From the NCBI GenBank assembly GCA_017451975.1, contig JAFTNI010000012.1, forward strand, positions 1 through 7,696: a DNA stretch of 7,696 nucleotides, written 5' to 3'. The notes under the pieces were generated by a model. The model saw only the letters and a program-made list of their open reading frames with translations, was not told the origin of the DNA and searched no databases. Positions within the stretch are counted from its first letter, which is position 1. Each line of letters starts with the position of its first letter. Both the position numbers and the translations under genes were made by a program. This document shows positions 5,457 through 7,696 of this stretch, one piece after another. Source of the DNA: Clostridia bacterium. Its GTDB lineage: Bacteria > Bacillota > Clostridia > Oscillospirales > CAG-272.

Positions 5457-6194
5457 ATGATAAAAGTTATTGTTCACGGCGCTCTCGGCAGAATGGGTAA
5501 GGAGGTTACCCGTTTTGTTACCGAAAGCGAAGATATGGCGCTTGCCGCCCTCGTTGATATAAACGGCGACGGCGCAGAAGTGCTTACAAGCCTCGACGCC
5601 TTTGCAGGCGAGGCAGACGTTATTATAGATTTCTCCCACCACGCGGCAGTGCCCGCAGTGCTTGCCTATGCGAAAAAGCGCGGTATCCCCGCCATTATCG
5701 CCACGACGGGCTGCACAGAGGAGGAAAACGCGGCTATCCGCGAAACGGCGGAATCGCTGCCTGTTTTCGCTTCGGGCAATATGTCTATAGGCGTTGCTGT
5801 GCTTGCGGCTTTTGCGGCTGAAGCGGCGCGCATTATGAAGGATGCAGACATTGAAATCGTGGAAACACACCACAAAAACAAGCTCGATGCCCCCAGCGGC
5901 ACGGCGCTTCTTATTGCCAACGAAATTAAAACGAACCGCCCGCAGGCAAACTTTGTGCTCGGCAGAAGCGGTATGAAGAAAAGAGAAAAAGACGATATTG
6001 GCATAAACGCAATCCGCTGCGGCAATATTGTAGGTATCCACGAGGTTATCATATCCACGGAATCGCAGACGATAACGCTCAAGCACGAGGCGCACACGCG
6101 CGCGCTCTTTGCCGAAGGTGCTGTAGCCGCCGCAAGATTTATCTGCGGCAAGGAAGCGGGCCTTTATAACATCAAGGATATGGTAAGAAAATAA
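5457..6194 (+). CDS. dapB: 4-hydroxy-tetrahydrodipicolinate reductase (DapB)
   Basis: DapB reduces the DapA product, with NADH or NADPH, to tetrahydrodipicolinate in the cytoplasm. The 245-residue protein begins with the Rossmann motif G8-A-L-G-R-M-G14. D34, at the end of the second strand, is where the nucleotide ribose is read and an acidic residue tends to favour NADH. ATTG at 82-85 is the usual nicotinamide loop. The catalytic signature E136-T-H-H-K-N-K-L-D-A-P-S-G-T-A contains the His pair H138/H139 and Lys K142 used for proton donation and substrate binding. GNIVGIHEV is also typical. It is somewhat shorter than the E. coli enzyme, as in many Gram-positive homologues. CGGAGG sits 5 nt before the ATG, and the gap from dapA is only 12 nt, so the two are translated from one message. 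lysA follows after 29 nt. Confidence 0.97.
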   Translation: MIKVIVHGALGRMGKEVTRFVTESEDMALAALVDINGDGAEVLTSLDAFAGEADVIIDFSHHAAVPAVLAYAKKRGIPAIIATTGCTEEENAAIRETAESLPVFASGNMSIGVAVLAAFAAEAARIMKDADIEIVETHHKNKLDAPSGTALLIANEIKTNRPQANFVLGRSGMKKREKDDIGINAIRCGNIVGIHEVIISTESQTITLKHEAHTRALFAEGAVAAARFICGKEAGLYNIKDMVRK

Positions 6195-6223
6195 GCCTCA
6201 CAAAACGAAAGGTACAGATAAAA

Positions 6224-7519
6224 ATGCTTTACTCCAACCTTACTGTAAACACGCAGGGGCACCTCGCCATTGCTGGGCACGACACGGTTGAGCTTGCAAA
6301 AAAATACGGCACGGCTCTTTTCGTGCTGGACGAGGACAAGCTCCGCGAAAATTGCGCCGTTTACGTAAACTCTATGAAAAAATACTTCGGCGCGGATGCC
6401 ATGCCCCTTTTCGCTTCCAAGGCGCTCTGCTTTACGGGTATTTACCGCATCGTGAACGAATGCGGCATGGGCACGGATATTGTTTCCGCGGGCGAGCTTT
6501 ATACGGCTATACGCGCGGGCTTTCCGCTTGAAAAGGCATTCTTCCACGGCAACAATAAAACCGATGCCGATATTGAATACGCTATAGAAAACGGGCTGGG
6601 CTACTTCGTTGTCGATAACGAAGAGGAGCTTGCCGCCATAAGCGAAATAGCGGGCGCGCACGGCGTTATGCAGAAGATACTTCTGCGCATAACCCCCGGC
6701 ATAGACCCCCACACGCACAAGGCTATTATGACGGGCAGCGTAGATTCCAAATTCGGCTCTGCCATTGAAACGGGCAGAGCGTACGAGATGACGGAAATGG
6801 CGCTTTCGAGCAGAAACATCGTGCTGGAGGGCTTCCATTGCCACATCGGTTCGCAGATTTTCGAATGTGAGCCCTTCTGCGATGCCGCCGATATAATGCT
6901 CGGCTTCATGGCAGACGTGAAGAAAAAATACGGCTTTAAAACAAAGGTGCTCAACCTCGGCGGCGGCTTTGGTGTAAGATACACCGAGGATGACCCTGAA
7001 ATAGATATAGACGCAAATATCGGCGAGGTTGCCGCGCACGTTAAGGCAAGAGCCGCCGAGCTTTCGCTCGATATGCCGAAAATTTTTATGGAGCCCGGCA
7101 GAAGCATAGTGGCGAACACCTGCATCACGCTTTACACGGTAGGCTCTGTAAAAGAGATAGGCGAGCTTAAAAATTACGTTTCCGTAGACGGCGGTATGCC
7201 CGATAACCCAAGATACGCTCTTTACGGTTCTGCATATACTATAATGCTGGCAAACAGAGCAGAAGAGAAGGCAGACTTCAAATGCTCCATAGCCGGCAGA
7301 TGCTGCGAAAGCGGCGACCTTTTGCAGGAGAACGTTATGCTCCCAAGACCCAAGCGCGGCGATATACTTGCCGTGCTCGTTACGGGCGCATACAACTACT
7401 CAATGGCATCGCACTACAACAGGCTGCCCAAGCCCGCTATAGTTCTTGTAAGCAAAGCGGGCGAGCGCGTTGCGGTAAAGAGGGAAACTTTTGCAGACCT
7501 CTGCACGCTCGATGCGTAA
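6224..7519 (+). CDS. lysA: Diaminopimelate decarboxylase (LysA)
   Basis: LysA removes CO2 from meso-diaminopimelate to give L-lysine, the last step of the pathway, using pyridoxal phosphate. The product has 431 residues, a normal length. K66 in FASKAL is the PLP Schiff-base lysine. H205 in HCHIGSQ, the phosphate-binding GGGFG (246-250), EPGR (290-293), CESGD (361-365, completing the active site of the partner subunit in the dimer) and Y390 in GAYNYSM are all present. Together the CESGD and AYNYSM motifs separate DAP decarboxylase from ornithine/arginine relatives of the same fold. The site AAAGG lies 11 nt before the ATG, slightly far, so its translation may be weaker than that of dapA and dapB. 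It closes the riboswitch-controlled operon. The genes for the intermediate steps to DAP are not in the window. No classical terminator follows; a GC-rich palindromic element does. Confidence 0.96.
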   Translation: MLYSNLTVNTQGHLAIAGHDTVELAKKYGTALFVLDEDKLRENCAVYVNSMKKYFGADAMPLFASKALCFTGIYRIVNECGMGTDIVSAGELYTAIRAGFPLEKAFFHGNNKTDADIEYAIENGLGYFVVDNEEELAAISEIAGAHGVMQKILLRITPGIDPHTHKAIMTGSVDSKFGSAIETGRAYEMTEMALSSRNIVLEGFHCHIGSQIFECEPFCDAADIMLGFMADVKKKYGFKTKVLNLGGGFGVRYTEDDPEIDIDANIGEVAAHVKARAAELSLDMPKIFMEPGRSIVANTCITLYTVGSVKEIGELKNYVSVDGGMPDNPRYALYGSAYTIMLANRAEEKADFKCSIAGRCCESGDLLQENVMLPRPKRGDILAVLVTGAYNYSMASHYNRLPKPAIVLVSKAGERVAVKRETFADLCTLDA

Positions 7520-7618
7520 AAAAGAGGAGCCACCTCATCGGTCGCAGTGCGTCGACGCCTTCCCCCATCGCTGATGCCGGGGGAAGGCAAAAAAGAACCC
7601 CGCACGCTCAATGCATAA
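7501..7618. repeat. Imperfect 19-nt direct repeat flanking the palindromic element
   Basis: The last 19 nt of lysA including its stop codon (7501-7519) recur at 7600-7618 with 16 of 19 positions identical. The differences are T/C, G/A and G/A. The copies are offset by exactly 99 nt and enclose the GC-rich palindrome. This could be a relic of duplication of the lysA 3' end during insertion of the element, or a coincidence. Confidence 0.5.
7524..7590. repeat. Palindromic REP-like/intergenic element behind lysA
   Basis: The core is a perfect 10-bp inverted repeat, GCCTTCCCCC (7557-7566) and GGGGGAAGGC (7579-7588), around a 12-nt loop that can itself pair ATC with GAT. To its left lie GAGGAGCCACCTC (itself GAGG/CCTC symmetric) and an imperfect dyad around GTCG and CGAC. 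It is followed by A-rich and not T-rich sequence, so it is not a canonical terminator for lysA, though the hairpin could still stabilise the 3' end of the mRNA. I read it as a dispersed, REP-like or miniature element; only one copy is in the window. Confidence 0.5.
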
Positions 7619-7639
7619 GGGCAAGCGAAAAAAGACTTT

Positions 7640-7670
7640 TTGCGTGAGATCACGTCAATTACAATATATT
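7640..7670 (+). promoter_or_regulatory. Weak candidate promoter with a 12-bp dyad in its spacer
   Basis: TTGCGT (7640-7645) and TATATT (7665-7670) are separated by 19 nt, longer than ideal. The spacer region overlaps CGTGA-GA-TCACG (7643-7654), a 5-bp inverted repeat with a 2-nt centre that could be an operator. The downstream gene may instead be read through from lysA. Confidence 0.25.
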
Positions 7671-7692
7671 TTCATCAGAACGGAGAAAAACC

Positions 7693-7696
7693 ATGA
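7693..7696 (+). CDS. Start of a further gene, cut by the right window edge
   Basis: An ATG at 7693 is preceded by CGGAG (7681-7685) at a spacing of 7 nt, the same arrangement as the other genes here. Only the start codon is inside the window, so nothing can be said about the product. It is 173 nt from the lysA stop, which is further than the spacing within the operon. Confidence 0.45.

Noticed and set aside
4467..6095. Long open frame on the minus strand opposite dapA and dapB (542 codons)
   Set aside because: It is the mirror of two well-supported genes and crosses the dapA leader. Its product is rich in Cys, His, Tyr and Arg with no recognisable domain, typical of an antisense shadow of codon-biased genes.
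7557..7588. Intrinsic terminator after lysA
   Set aside because: The stem is strong, but it is followed by A-rich sequence on the plus strand and by mixed sequence on the minus strand, so there is no U-tract.

Overview
The window looks like chromosomal DNA from a gut-type member of the Clostridia (Firmicutes). This is an inference from several things seen together: two BspA-type leucine-rich-repeat proteins of the style common in intestinal Clostridia, a lysine (L-box) riboswitch, strong AGGAGG-like ribosome binding sites and consensus SigA promoters. No rRNA, tRNA, transposase, phage gene or CRISPR array was seen.

Left part (1-3054, + strand): two tandem genes encode LRR_5/BspA-like repeat proteins. 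The first is cut by the left window edge and is open all the way to base 3. The second is complete, has an N-terminal hydrophobic segment, a Thr/Ala/Gly-rich linker and a possible Cys-His-Cys-Cys metal knuckle before its repeats. The genes are 13 nt apart and share a C-terminal cap, so they look like a co-transcribed paralogous pair. A symmetrical hairpin (about 3061-3089) then serves as a terminator for both converging transcription units.

Middle (3098-4259): a GH33-type exo-sialidase lies on the minus strand. It has a GTG start, four Asp-boxes and a full set of catalytic residues, but no signal peptide. Its promoter and the promoter of the next operon diverge from an AT-rich intergenic region that contains two TTTTGCAAAA palindromes.

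Right part (4223-7519, + strand): a near-perfect extended -10 promoter drives a leader holding a lysine riboswitch, whose L2 and L3 loops are complementary over 7 nt, followed by an intrinsic terminator. Downstream are dapA, dapB and lysA: the first two steps committed to diaminopimelate/lysine synthesis, and the last step. The inferred logic is that excess lysine closes P1, the terminator forms, and expression of all three genes falls.

The last 177 nt hold a GC-rich palindromic element just after lysA. It is flanked by an imperfect 19-nt direct repeat that includes the lysA 3' end. A ribosome binding site and ATG of a further gene then run off the right edge.

I do not see a clearly new multi-gene system. 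The most informative items are the riboswitch architecture, the shortened-repeat array in the first LRR protein, the sialidase without an export signal and the palindromic element behind lysA.
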